Below are positions 48,246 through 57,219 of a DNA stretch of 64,000 nt, piece after piece. The translations under genes and the position numbers were made by a program. Under the pieces are notes generated by a model. The model searched no databases. It was given only the letters and a program-made list of their open reading frames with translations, and was not told where the DNA came from. The stretch comes from CAIKMD01 sp963803265 (GTDB lineage Bacteria > Pseudomonadota > Alphaproteobacteria > ATCC43930 > CGMCC-115725), in assembly GCA_963803265.1 (NCBI GenBank), contig CAWDLZ010000012.1, positions 62,001 to 126,000 on the forward strand, written 5' to 3'. Every line of letters begins with the position of its first letter. Within the stretch, counting starts at the first letter, position 1.

Positions 48246-50006
48246 CTATTTGTACATGGTCTGGGCTTTGGTGCCCGGTGCGTATTCGCGCGGATCGACC
48301 CAGATATTGACGACCGCCGATTTGCCGGACTTGGCCACCGCCTCGCGCGCGCGGCGTAAGGCCGGCGCGATCTCGCCCGGATCGCGAACCTCTTCGCCAT
48401 AGCCGCCGAGCATCTCGGCGAACTTGCCGAACGGCACGTCGCCGAGGAGGTTGCCGACATTGCCGCGCTGCTCGCCGTATTTCGCGAGCTGGCCGTAGCG
48501 AATCTGGTTCATCGCCGAATTATTGCCGATGACCGAGATATAGGGCGCCTTGAAGCGATTGGCGGTTTCGATGTCGAACGCGGTCATGCCGAAGGCGCCG
48601 TCGCCGTAATAGCACAGCACCTCTTTCTGCGGATGGGCGAGCTTCGAGGCGATCGCGAAGCCGGTGCCGATGCCGAGCGAGCCGAGCGCGCCCGGATCCA
48701 TCCACTGGCCGGGGCGGCGCGGCCGCACCGCCTGCGCCGAGATCGTCACCACGTCGCCGCCATCGCCGATATAGATCGTGTCGTCGCGCAGGAACTCGTT
48801 GATCTCGTAGGCGACGCGATAGGGGTGGATCGGCCGGTTGTTCGAGGTGAAGAGCGGCATGAGCTTGGCGGTCGCGGCCGCCTCCAGCACCGCCAGCTCC
48901 TTCATCCATTCCTTGCGCTTGTCACGCGCCGATTTGTCGATGCGGCCGATGGCGGCTTGGCGCACCGCGCCGAGGATCGTGCCGGGATCGCCGACGAGGC
49001 CGAGGCTGACATCGCGGTTCTTGCCGACGGTGCGGTAATCCATGTCGATCTGGACCACCTGCGCGTTGCGCCCGAGCCGCCGCCCATAGCCCATGCGGAA
49101 ATCGAACGGCGTGCCGACGATGACGATGACATCGGCCTTGTCGAAGCCGGCGCTGCGGGTGCGATCGAAATGATGCGGATCGCCCGGCGGCAGGAGGCCG
49201 CGCGCCGCGCCGTTGAAATAGGCCGGGATGTCGAGCGCGCGGACGAGATCGATCGCGGCTTCGTGGCCGCGCGCGATCCAGACCTGGCTGCCATAGAGCA
49301 CCACGGGCCGCTCGGATTTGACGAGGATGTCGGCGAGCTTTTCGATATCGCTCGGATCGCCCAAGGACTTGGTCGAGGCGCGGTAATGGCCGGGCTGCGG
49401 GATCGTGGCGCGGGCCAAATCGATCTCGCGATCGAGCACGTCGCGCGGAATTTCGAGATAGGCGGGGCCATAGGCGCCGGCGAAACATTCGCGCGCCGCC
49501 ATCGAGATCATGTCGGCGATGCGCTCGGTCGAGCGCACGCCCGCCGAGAATTTCGTGATCGGCCGCATCAGATCGACATGCGGCAGGTCTTGCAGCGAGC
49601 CCATCATGTGCTGCGTTTGCGCGCCCTGCCCGCCGATATGGAGCACCGGGCTTTCCGAGCGCAGCGCGGTGGCGATGCCGGTGACGGCGTTGCAGCAGCC
49701 CGGCCCCGCCGTGGTCACGACGCAGCCCAGCTTGCCGGTTTGGCGGGCATAGCCGTCGGCGGCGTGGGCGGCGACCTGCTCGTGGCGGACATCGATGATG
49801 CGGATGCCCTCGTCGACGCAGCCATCATAGATGTCGATGATGTGCCCGCCGCATAGCGTGAAGATGGTATCGACGCCCTCGTTCTTGAGCGCCTTGGCGA
49901 CGAGATGCCCGCCCGAGATGACGGAAGCATCTCGGCTCTTGTGCTTGAGCGTATCCTCGGCGGTGGTGGTGGCCGCCGCCGTGGCGGCCGCGCGATCGTC
50001 AGCCAT
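48246..50006 (-). CDS. ThDP-dependent 2-hydroxyacyl-CoA lyase / oxalyl-CoA decarboxylase-like enzyme
   Basis: A 586-residue thiamine diphosphate enzyme of the acetolactate synthase fold. The catalytic glutamate is in VRHEQVAAHAADGYAR, and the cofactor motif runs from YYGDGAFGMTAFDIE to VIGNNSAMNQIR (GDG...NN). N-terminal PYR, central and C-terminal PP domains are all present. It lacks several sequence features of classical Oxc, and is closer to HACL-type lyases annotated as acetolactate synthase. Pairing with frc means its product is likely formyl-CoA. The C-terminus ends TKAQTMYK. The start MADDRAAATAAATTTAEDTL has a low-complexity leader; translation could also begin later. Confidence 0.78.
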   Translation of the reverse strand: MADDRAAATAAATTTAEDTLKHKSRDASVISGGHLVAKALKNEGVDTIFTLCGGHIIDIYDGCVDEGIRIIDVRHEQVAAHAADGYARQTGKLGCVVTTAGPGCCNAVTGIATALRSESPVLHIGGQGAQTQHMMGSLQDLPHVDLMRPITKFSAGVRSTERIADMISMAARECFAGAYGPAYLEIPRDVLDREIDLARATIPQPGHYRASTKSLGDPSDIEKLADILVKSERPVVLYGSQVWIARGHEAAIDLVRALDIPAYFNGAARGLLPPGDPHHFDRTRSAGFDKADVIVIVGTPFDFRMGYGRRLGRNAQVVQIDMDYRTVGKNRDVSLGLVGDPGTILGAVRQAAIGRIDKSARDKRKEWMKELAVLEAAATAKLMPLFTSNNRPIHPYRVAYEINEFLRDDTIYIGDGGDVVTISAQAVRPRRPGQWMDPGALGSLGIGTGFAIASKLAHPQKEVLCYYGDGAFGMTAFDIETANRFKAPYISVIGNNSAMNQIRYGQLAKYGEQRGNVGNLLGDVPFGKFAEMLGGYGEEVRDPGEIAPALRRAREAVAKSGKSAVVNIWVDPREYAPGTKAQTMYK

Positions 50007-50106
50007 CGTCCTCTCCGTTCCGTCCCGTTCCGGGAATCATCGCCCTTTCCGTGATTTATCGAGGCCGGGCGTGACAAGTCAAAAGGAATCGGCGCGAGCG
50101 CGCGGC

Positions 50107-50134
50107 TTGACACTGGTACCCGACACCCTTATTG
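50107..50134 (+). promoter_or_regulatory. Candidate sigma-70 promoter of hss
   Basis: TTGACA (50107-50112), a 16-base spacer, then TTATTG (50129-50134). The predicted transcription start is only a few bases from the ATG at 50145, so the message would be almost leaderless. Confidence 0.45.
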
Positions 50135-50144
50135 CGGTCGCGCC

Positions 50145-51561
50145 ATGGCGCTCGACACGAAATATCGAAAATTTCCCGGCCGAATGGTCATCATCGGCTT
50201 CGGCAGCATCGGCCAGGGCGTGTTGCCGCTAATCCTCCGCCATATCGACCTGACGCCGTCGCAGATCACCATCGTCACTGCGGCGGAGCGCGGCCGCCAC
50301 GAGGCCGAGGATCTCGGCGTTCGCTTCCTCGTCGAGAGATTGACGGAGGAAAATTATTTTGCCGTGCTCGACCCGCTGCTGAAGCCTGGCGATTTTTTGC
50401 TCAACGTCTCGGTCGAGGTCTCGAGCGTCGCCCTGATTGAGCTTTGCCGCGGAAAAGGCGCGCTCTATCTCGACACCTGCGTCGAGCCCTGGCCGGGCGG
50501 CTATACCGACCGCAGGCTGTTGCCGTCGGCGCGCACCAACTATGCCTTGCGCGAGCACGCCCTGGCGCTGCGCAAGGCCGGGCCGGGCGGGCCGACGGCG
50601 GTGCTGACGCACGGCGCCAACCCGGGCCTCGTCTCGCATTTCGTCAAGGCCGCGCTCCTCAACATCGCCGAGGCGGTGGGCGCCGTCGCCGCGCCCCAAT
50701 CGCGCGCCGAATGGGCCGCGCTTGCGGCGCAACTCGGCGTCAAAGTGATCCACATCGCCGAGCGCGACACCCAGGTTTCCTCTTTTCCCAAGAAGCCGGG
50801 CGAGTTCGTCAACACCTGGTCGATCGACGGCTTCGTCGCTGAGGGCATGCAGCCGGCCGAGCTGGGTTGGGGCAGCCATGAGCGCCATTTCCCGCCGGAT
50901 GGCGGAAGGCACGATTACGGGTGCGGCGCCGCGATCTACCTCAGCCGGCCGGGCGCCTCGACGCAGGTGAGAAGTTGGACGCCGGTCGAGGGGCCTTATC
51001 ACGGCTTCCTCATCACCCATTCGGAGGCGATCTCGATCGCGGATTACCTCACGGTCCACGACAACGATCTCGTGCGCTACCGGCCGACCGTCCATTACGC
51101 CTATCACCCCTGCGACGACGCGGTGCTGTCGCTTCACGAATTCGCCGGCAAGAACTGGCGCCAGCAAAAAATCCAGCGTCTCGTCATGGACGAGATCATT
51201 GCCGGCACCGACGAGCTGGGCGTCTTGCTCATGGGCCACGCGAAGGGCGCCTATTGGTATGGCTCGCGGCTATCGATCGCCCAGGCGCGCGGGCTCGTGC
51301 GCTACAACAACGCGACCTCGCTGCAGGTGACCGCGTCGGCGCTGGCCGGCATGATCTGGGCGCTCGAGAATCCGGCCGCGGGCATCGTCGAGCCCGACGA
51401 GCTCGATCATCGCCGCATCCTCGACATCTGCCGGCCTTATCTCGGCGAGCTTCTCGGGTCATTACAGCGATTGGACGCCGCTCTTCGATCGCGAAAGCCT
51501 GTTCGCCGAGGAGCTCGATCGGCTCGACCCGTGGCAGTTCAAGAATTTCCGCGTGGTTTGA
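50145..51561 (+). CDS. hss: Homospermidine synthase, one frameshift
   Basis: An NAD-dependent enzyme making sym-homospermidine from putrescine (or putrescine and spermidine). The N-terminal Rossmann motif is MVIIGFGSIGQGVLPLI; other conserved parts are LTHGANPGLVSHFVKAAL, WGSHERHFPPDG and GPYHGFLITHSEAIS. One inserted G near 51457 shifts the frame; the correct end reads HYSDWTPLFDRES to DPWQFKNFRVV at 51561, about 471 residues. It is divergent from the ThDP gene. Confidence 0.92.
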
Positions 51562-51565
51562 GAAT

Positions 51566-51905
51566 TCAGACCTCGAGCGAAAATATCTTGCCGCTCTCGA
51601 CCAGGATTTCCACCGTATCGAGCGCGCGGCCGGTGCAAGGGCCCTCGATGCAAGCGCCGTCTTCGGGCCGAAATACCGCGCCGTGGGTGCCGCACATGAG
51701 GTATTTGCCGCGACTGTCGAAAAAACCGGTTCTCGGGCCAATCGAGCGGCGTGCCGGCATGCGGGCAGTCGTTGTAATAGCCGAGCAGGGCGCCGCGCCA
51801 GCGAATGACGAAGATCGCGAGCCGCCGCGTATCTTCGCCGAAAACGAAGCCGCGTCCCTCGCCCTCGGCGATCTCGGACTCGTTGCAGAGAAAGCGCGCC
51901 GTCAT
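51566..51905 (-). CDS. Rieske [2Fe-2S] ferredoxin-like protein, one frameshift
   Basis: A 112-residue single-domain Rieske protein. The ligands are in YNDCPHAGTPLDW and LMCGTHGAVFRPEDG (CxH...CxxH). A run of six T where five are expected near 51724 shifts the frame between PENRFF and DSRGKY; this homopolymer position is a typical sequencing indel. The start at 51905 (MTARFLCNESEIAEG) overlaps the EVE stop (ATGA). Electron partner unknown. Confidence 0.85.
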
Positions 51906-52315
51906 CCCTTCACGCCGGCCATTTTGCAGATCAGCTTCCATTCCTCAGCCGTAACCGGCGACACGGACAGCCGCGACTGGCGCAGCAGCGCCATGTTCTT
52001 CAGCGTGCCCTCGGCCTTGATCGCGGCCAGCGTTACCGGCGTCTTCGCGGCTGCGACCGGCTTCACGTTGACCATGACGAAGCGGCCGGTCGTATCGCTG
52101 GGATCGGGATAGGCGCTCTTTGCGATCTCGACGACGCCGACGATCGCGAGCCCCTCGTTCGAATGATAGAAGAAGGCGCGATCGCCCGGCTTCATCGCCT
52201 TCAAGTTGTTGGCGGCCTGGTAATTGCGCACCCCGCTCCAATTGGTGCGCCCATCCTTGACGAGCTGGTCCCAGGAATAGGCGCTGGGTTCGGATTTCAT
52301 CAGCCAGTAGGCCAT
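51902..52315 (-). CDS. EVE domain-containing protein
   Basis: A 137-residue protein of the PUA-related EVE family (thymocyte nuclear protein 1 type). It has the hallmark start MAYWLMKSEPSAYSWDQL, followed by TNWSGVRNYQAANNL and RAFFYHSNEGLAIVGVVEI. EVE domains bind modified bases in DNA or RNA. It is the first gene of a coupled pair with the Rieske protein. Confidence 0.9.
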   Translation of the reverse strand: MAYWLMKSEPSAYSWDQLVKDGRTNWSGVRNYQAANNLKAMKPGDRAFFYHSNEGLAIVGVVEIAKSAYPDPSDTTGRFVMVNVKPVAAAKTPVTLAAIKAEGTLKNMALLRQSRLSVSPVTAEEWKLICKMAGVKG

Positions 52316-52497
52316 GCCGTCCTTCTCCTTGTCGGCCGCTGCGCGCCACCCGGAACAGGCCGCGGCCGTTTGCGCGCAAATTTAAGATATTGTTGAGGAT
52401 TCCACGCCATAACCTCAGCAGCATAAATCGCCAAGTTGCAGGGCGCAGCAGGCGTTTTGAGCCGGTGACCGGCCGCTGCGCCTGGAAGGGATCGGAC

Positions 52498-52812
52498 ATG
52501 ACGAATTGGGCCGCGACGATCGCCGCCGGGTTGAGCCTGGCTCTGGTGGTGCTCAATGCCGTGTTGGTTTACGGCAATCAGGCAAACCAGATCTCCGTGA
52601 CTCAACGCCAGCAGATCATCAATCAGAGTTCCGAACTGGTGCGTATCGAGCAGGCGATGGTCCGGAGCGCGACCGCCGCCGTCGGCAACGGCGGGGACCA
52701 AGCGTTCACCCAACTTCTCGCCCGCTACAACATCCGTGTACCGCAGGCGGCCGCGCCGACGCCCGCCGCAGCGCCGATGCCGGCGCCGGCCGCCGCCCCG
52801 GGGAGGAAATAA
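52498..52812 (+). CDS. Small membrane-anchored protein, paralogue 1
   Basis: A 104-residue protein starting MTNWAATIAAGLSLALVVLN after a GGAAGGG ribosome-binding site. It has one N-terminal transmembrane helix, a helical segment rich in Q and R, then GGDQAFTQLLARYNIRVP and an Ala/Pro-rich tail (TPAAAPMPAPAAAPGRK). No known family recognised. Its stop overlaps the next start (TAATG). Confidence 0.7.
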   Translation: MTNWAATIAAGLSLALVVLNAVLVYGNQANQISVTQRQQIINQSSELVRIEQAMVRSATAAVGNGGDQAFTQLLARYNIRVPQAAAPTPAAAPMPAPAAAPGRK

Positions 52813-53129
52813 TGGCGATCTTCGAGAAACTCGTTCCCCGCCAGGGCGAAGCCTCGCTCGGGCTGCCGGTGGCGCTGCTCTCGGTCGCTTTCCTGCTCGC
52901 GATCGGACTTCAGACCGTCCAGCTCGTACGCCAGCGGGACAACCTCGTCAGCGTTTATGCCGGTCAGGAAAAGGCGGTCGAGCAGACCTTGCGCCTGCGC
53001 GATTCGATCGATACCTTCGCCGGCGACACCGCGAAACTGGCCGTGGCCGGCGATGCCGATGCGCGGCAATTGGTCGAGGCCCTCCACGCCCAGAACATAG
53101 ACGTTCACGCGCCCGCACCGGCGCATTGA
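52812..53129 (+). CDS. Small membrane-anchored protein, paralogue 2
   Basis: A 105-residue protein with one transmembrane helix (ALLSVAFLLAIGLQTVQLV) and an extramembrane helical part ending AGDADARQLVEALHAQNIDV. The end aligns with paralogue 1 (GNGGDQAFTQLLARYNIRV), and both have the membrane segment in the same place, so they look like a tandem duplication. Translation is coupled to the first. Function unknown. Confidence 0.7.
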   Translation: MAIFEKLVPRQGEASLGLPVALLSVAFLLAIGLQTVQLVRQRDNLVSVYAGQEKAVEQTLRLRDSIDTFAGDTAKLAVAGDADARQLVEALHAQNIDVHAPAPAH

Positions 53130-53265
53130 CGCTTAATCGTCGATTTCCAGGCCGTCTCTTCGGAGGCGGCTTTCTTTTGCCGAATTAATACGATTTTTTA
53201 CTGTTAATTAATTCTATTGAAACGAGACAAAGAGTGAAATATATTACTGCATCGATTGATTTTCC

Positions 53266-53283
53266 ATTTTCCAATTGGAAAAT
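53266..53283. promoter_or_regulatory. 18-bp perfect palindrome before the siroheme/sulfite operon
   Basis: ATTTTCCAATTGGAAAAT is fully symmetric and ends six bases before the ATG of the siroheme gene, within an AT-rich stretch (53170-53283) unlike the rest of the window. It looks like an operator for a dimeric repressor of sulfur or cysteine genes; the regulator is not here. Confidence 0.6.
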
Positions 53284-53289
53284 AGCCGG

Positions 53290-53916
53290 ATGCTGCCGCT
53301 CTCGCTCGATCTCACGCGTCTCCGCCTCGTCCTCGTCGGCGACGGCTTGGCTGCCGCTCGGCGCCTTGCCTGGCTCGACGAGGCCGGCGCGACTGCGGTG
53401 ACGGTTTTCTCGGACGCCCCCGCGCCCATGTTGGTGCGCGCTTCCGGCAGCCGGCTCCAGCGCCGCCTGCCGACGCCGGCGGAACTGGCGGATGCGCATT
53501 TAGTTTTCATCGCCGCCGATCTGCCCGGGCCACCGCGGGACGCCCTCGCGGCCGCCGCGCGCGCGGCCGGCGCCATCCTCCATGTCGAGGACGCACCTGC
53601 GCTGAGCGACGTTCACGCGCCCGCCGTGTTGCGCCGCGGCGCCCTCGCCATCGCGATCTCGACCGATGGCGCGGCACCCGGTCTCGCGGCCGAGCTGAAG
53701 CGATTCCTGGGCACGATTTTCGGGCCGGAATGGCGCGGGAGGCTGGATGACATGGCGGCGTTACGCCGCCATTGGCGCCAGGACGGCGCCGGCCCAGGCG
53801 CGATCCGGCGCTTAACCGCGGCACACGCCGCCCGCTACGGCTGGCTCGATGCCAGGTGCGCTACCGCCGCCAACGACGGCGACTTGGCCCATAACCAAAG
53901 TGGAGGACGCTCATGA
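53290..53916 (+). CDS. Precorrin-2 dehydrogenase / siroheme ferrochelatase (CysG N-terminal type)
   Basis: A 208-residue single-function siroheme protein: Rossmann region LRLVLVGDGLAAARRLAWL, LVFIAADLPGPP, DAPALSDVHAPAVLRRG and AISTDGAAPGLAAELKRFL. It lacks the SAM-dependent uroporphyrinogen methyltransferase half of full CysG. It oxidises precorrin-2 and inserts iron to give siroheme for CysI. The ATG at 53290 is chosen over an in-frame TTG at 53275 inside the palindrome. The stop overlaps the peroxiredoxin start (ATGA). Confidence 0.86.
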   Translation: MLPLSLDLTRLRLVLVGDGLAAARRLAWLDEAGATAVTVFSDAPAPMLVRASGSRLQRRLPTPAELADAHLVFIAADLPGPPRDALAAAARAAGAILHVEDAPALSDVHAPAVLRRGALAIAISTDGAAPGLAAELKRFLGTIFGPEWRGRLDDMAALRRHWRQDGAGPGAIRRLTAAHAARYGWLDARCATAANDGDLAHNQSGGRS

Positions 53917-54571
53917 CCTTAAAGCTCAATGACATCGCTCCGGACTTCACACAGGATTCCACCGTTGGTCCGCTTCATTTCCACGAATGGGCGGGTAATT
54001 CCTGGGTGGTCCTGTTCTCGCATCCCAAGGATTTCACCCCGGTCTGCACCACCGAGCTCGGCATCGTCGCGAAGCTCAAGGGCGAGTTCGACAAGCGCAA
54101 CGTCAAGGCGCTGGGCCTTTCCGTTCGACCCGGTCAAGGATCACCAAGGCTGGGCCAACGACATCAAGGAGACCCAAGGCCTGGCGCCGAATTATCCCAT
54201 CATCGCCGACACCGATTTGAAGGTCTCGAAGCTCTACGGCATGCTCCCGGCCGAATCTTATGGCGATGCCTCGAAGCGCACGCCGGCCGACAATCAGACC
54301 GTGCGCAACGTCTTCGTGATCGCGCCCGATAAGAAGATACCGTCTCATCCTGGTTTATCCGATGGCCACGGGCCGCAATTTCGACGAGATCCTGCGCGTC
54401 ATCGACTCGCTCCAGCTGACCGACAAGCACAAGGTGGCGACGCCGGCCAACTGGAAGCAGGGCGACGACGTGATCATCACCACCGCAGTCAGCGACGAGG
54501 AAGCCAAGACGCGCTTCCTCAAGGGCTTCAGGACGCTGAAGCCCTATCTCCGCCTGACGCCGCAGCCCTGA
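53913..54571 (+). CDS. Peroxiredoxin, 1-Cys (Prx6) type, two frameshifts
   Basis: A thiol peroxidase of about 219 residues. The active-site region is SHPKDFTPVCTTELG with the peroxidatic cysteine, followed by PVKDHQGWANDIKE and VFVIAPDKKI. One inserted base near 54120 and one near 54345 divide it into three frames, but the pieces are colinear. The last part reads MATGRNFDEILRVIDSLQLT to TPQP. A GGAGG ribosome-binding site precedes the ATG. It may protect the sulfite-reducing operon from peroxide. Confidence 0.88.
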
Positions 54572-54592
54572 TCGCGACGGCTCGAAGCGGCC

Positions 54593-54913
54593 ATGCAACT
54601 CGTGACCGGCAATCGGCTGCGCGACGGCGTGCCGGTCTATTTCGCCGGGGTCGTCGGCGGCGCGGGCACATGGTCGCCCTCGATCGACGACGCCCTCTTG
54701 GTCGCCGACGACGAGGCCGAGGCGCTGCTTGCCGCCGCGCAAGCCGGGCCGCCGCCGCTGCCGGCGGTGGCGCCCGCGCTGATCGAGGCGGCGGCCGAAG
54801 GCGGGCATATCCGCCCGGCGAGCCTGCGCGAGCGCATCCGCGCTTATGGGCCGACGGTCGGGCCAATGGCCGGCCGCACCGCCCTTGAAGCGGCGACGAA
54901 TCCGGGGGCTTAG
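54593..54913 (+). CDS. DUF2849 domain-containing protein
   Basis: A 106-residue protein starting MQLVTGNRLRDGVPVYFAG, the DUF2849 pattern. It is regularly found directly upstream of the sulfite reductase gene in alphaproteobacteria; the stop is two bases from the cysI start. Role unknown, presumably in assimilatory sulfate reduction. Confidence 0.87.
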   Translation: MQLVTGNRLRDGVPVYFAGVVGGAGTWSPSIDDALLVADDEAEALLAAAQAGPPPLPAVAPALIEAAAEGGHIRPASLRERIRAYGPTVGPMAGRTALEAATNPGA

Positions 54914-54915
54914 CG

Positions 54916-56565
54916 ATGTATCGCTACGACGATTTCGATCAGCGTTTCGTTCACGAGCGGGTCGCGCAATACCGCGACCAGGTGCGCCGCCGCCTCGCCG
55001 GGCAGCTCACCGAAGACGAGTTCCGGCCGCTGCGGCTGATGAACGGGCTCTATCTGCAGCTTCACGCCTACATGCTGCGGATCGCCATTCCCTACGGATT
55101 GCTGTCCTCGACCAAGCTCAGGAAGCTCGCCCACATCGCGCGGCGCTACGACCGCGGCTACGGCCATTTCACCACGCGACAGAATCTTCAGCTTCACTGG
55201 ATCAAGCTCGAGGACACGCCCGACATCCTCGCCGAGCTGGCAGGCGTCGAGATGCACGCGATCCAAACCAGCGGCAATTCCTTCCGCAACATCACCACCG
55301 ACCCTTTCGCCGGCGCCGCCAGCGACGAGATCGAAGACCCGCGCGCCTATGCCGAGATCATCCGGCAATGGTCAACGCTGCACCCCGAATTCTCGTACCT
55401 GCCGCGGAAATTCAAGATCGCGGTCTCGGGCGCGGCGGAAGATCGCGCCGCGGTGAAAATGCACGATCTCGGGCTTTACCTGCGTCGCAACGACAAGGGC
55501 GAGCTCGGCTTCGAGGTGCTGGCGGGCGGCGGGCTGGGCCGCACGCCGCTCATCGCGCAAACGGTGAAGCCGTTCTTGCCGCGCCGCCACCTGTTCAGTT
55601 ACCTCGAAGCCGTGATGCGCGTCTACAATCAATACGGCCGGCGCGACAATCTCTACAAATCGCGGATAAAAATCCTGGTGCAGAGTCTCGGCGCGGAAAA
55701 ATTCGCGGCCGAGGTCGAGGCGGAATGGAGCGCGATCGATCGCGAGGCGGTGGCGCTGCCCGATTCCTATATCGCCGAGATCGCCGCGCAATTCGCGCCG
55801 CCGCGCTATGACCCGGCGCCGGTCGACGAGGCCGCGGTGGCGCTAGCGATCGCGAGCGATCCAGCCTTCGCGCGCTGGGTGAAGCGCAATGTCGCCCAGC
55901 ACAAAGTGCCGGGTCATGCGATCGTCACGGTTTCCTTGAAGCCGGTCGGGCTGACCCCGGGCGATTGCAGCGCCGATCAGATGGACCTGGTGGCCGATCT
56001 CGCCGACGAGCTCAGCTTCGGCGAGGTGCGCGTCGCCTACGAGCAGAATCTGGTGCTGGCGCAGGTTCGGCGCGACGCGCTCTACGACCTCTGGCGGCGG
56101 CTCGACGCGGCCGGGCTGGGCTCGGCGAATATCGGGCTCGCCAGCGACATCATCTGCTGCCCGGGCATGGATTACTGCGGCCTCGCCACCGCGCGCTCCA
56201 TCCCGGTCGCGCAGGCGCTGGCCCGCCATCTCGCGGAGCGCGAGGACGAGATCGGAACCCTCAACATCAAGATTTCCGGCTGCATCAACGCCTGCGGTCA
56301 CCATCATCTCGGCCATATCGGCATCCTCGGCGTCGATAAGAACGGCGAGGAGGTCTATCAGATCACGCTCGGTGGCGACGCCGGCGACAAGGCCGCGATC
56401 GGCGCCATCGTCGGCCCGGCGGCGAAGAGCGATGCCGTGACCGCCGCGGTCGACGCGCTGATCGCGGTCTATCTGCGCCTGCGCCTGGGCAAGGAGCGCT
56501 TCCCCGAGACCTATCGGCGGGTCGGTGCGGCACCGTTCAAGGAAGCGCTTTATGGTCCTCGCTGA
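54916..56565 (+). CDS. cysI: Sulfite reductase hemoprotein (nitrite/sulfite reductase family)
   Basis: A 549-residue siroheme and [4Fe-4S] enzyme reducing sulfite to sulfide. Cluster ligands are in DIICCPGMDYCGLATARS (about residues 412-428) and KISGCINACGHHHLGHIG (about 451-468). Siroheme-binding arginines are near RNITTDPFAG and the ferredoxin-like repeats. The operon (siroheme synthesis, DUF2849, DUF934) supports sulfite rather than nitrite as substrate. Confidence 0.93.
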   Translation: MYRYDDFDQRFVHERVAQYRDQVRRRLAGQLTEDEFRPLRLMNGLYLQLHAYMLRIAIPYGLLSSTKLRKLAHIARRYDRGYGHFTTRQNLQLHWIKLEDTPDILAELAGVEMHAIQTSGNSFRNITTDPFAGAASDEIEDPRAYAEIIRQWSTLHPEFSYLPRKFKIAVSGAAEDRAAVKMHDLGLYLRRNDKGELGFEVLAGGGLGRTPLIAQTVKPFLPRRHLFSYLEAVMRVYNQYGRRDNLYKSRIKILVQSLGAEKFAAEVEAEWSAIDREAVALPDSYIAEIAAQFAPPRYDPAPVDEAAVALAIASDPAFARWVKRNVAQHKVPGHAIVTVSLKPVGLTPGDCSADQMDLVADLADELSFGEVRVAYEQNLVLAQVRRDALYDLWRRLDAAGLGSANIGLASDIICCPGMDYCGLATARSIPVAQALARHLAEREDEIGTLNIKISGCINACGHHHLGHIGILGVDKNGEEVYQITLGGDAGDKAAIGAIVGPAAKSDAVTAAVDALIAVYLRLRLGKERFPETYRRVGAAPFKEALYGPR

Positions 56566-57050
56566 GGATGGCAGCCTGAGCGAGGACCTCTGGCGCGATC
56601 TCGACGACGACGAGCCGGTTCCCGAAGCCGATCGCGTGACGGTGTCGTTGGCGCGCTGGCGCAAGGCGCGCGAGACCTTGCGCCGGCGCAACGGCAAGCT
56701 CGGGCTGCGCCTCCCCAACGACGCCGCGCCGCAGGAGATCGCGGCCGATCTCGACCGGTTCGACCTGATCGTCGCTCAACTTCCCGAAATTCACCGACGG
56801 CCGGGCCTATTCGCAAGCCCGCCTGTTGCGCGAGCGCTATCGCTTCCAAGGCGAGCTGCGCGCCTCGGGCGAGGTGCTGCGCGACCAGCTTTTGTTCATG
56901 CGCCGCTGCGGCTTTTCGAGCTTCGTCGTTGGCCCGCGCGCGGCGACCGAGGAATGGAGCAAGGCGTTCGGCGAATTCGACGTCTTCTATCAAAAGGCGC
57001 AAGACAGCCGGCCCTGGGTCATGCGCCAGCGGCTGACGAAGACGCCTTAA
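56552..57050 (+). CDS. DUF934 protein of the sulfite reductase operon, one frameshift
   Basis: About 165 residues when an inserted base near 56790 is bridged. The start at 56552 (MVLAEDGSLSEDLWRDLDDD) overlaps cysI by 14 bases. The conserved core reads FPKFTDGRAYSQARLLRERY, then GEVLRDQLLFMRRCGFSSF. DUF934 proteins follow cysI in many Proteobacteria and are sometimes annotated as a sulfite-reductase-associated oxidoreductase. Confidence 0.87.
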
Positions 57051-57174
57051 GCCGCGCTTAGCCTTCCTTTGCGTTCTTTTACGGTTCCTTAGCGCCTCGG
57101 CCTTAGGGTGATGGCGCCGGGAATTGTTGGTATCGAGGATTTCCGCCCGGCTTTCGTTGGGTTTCGCGCGCGAT

Positions 57175-57219
57175 GGCCGCGGCCGGCTGCGGTTCCCCTC
57201 AACCGCTCTGGCCGCGGCC
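57175..57219. terminator. Hairpin at the end of the sulfite operon and thpR
   Basis: The outer arms GGCCGCGGCC (57175-57184 and 57210-57219) enclose an inner GCGGTT-CCCCTC-AACCGC hairpin, followed by GCTTTCC. It overlaps the thpR stop and probably ends transcription for the convergent genes. The region 57051-57174 shows no gene. Confidence 0.5.
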
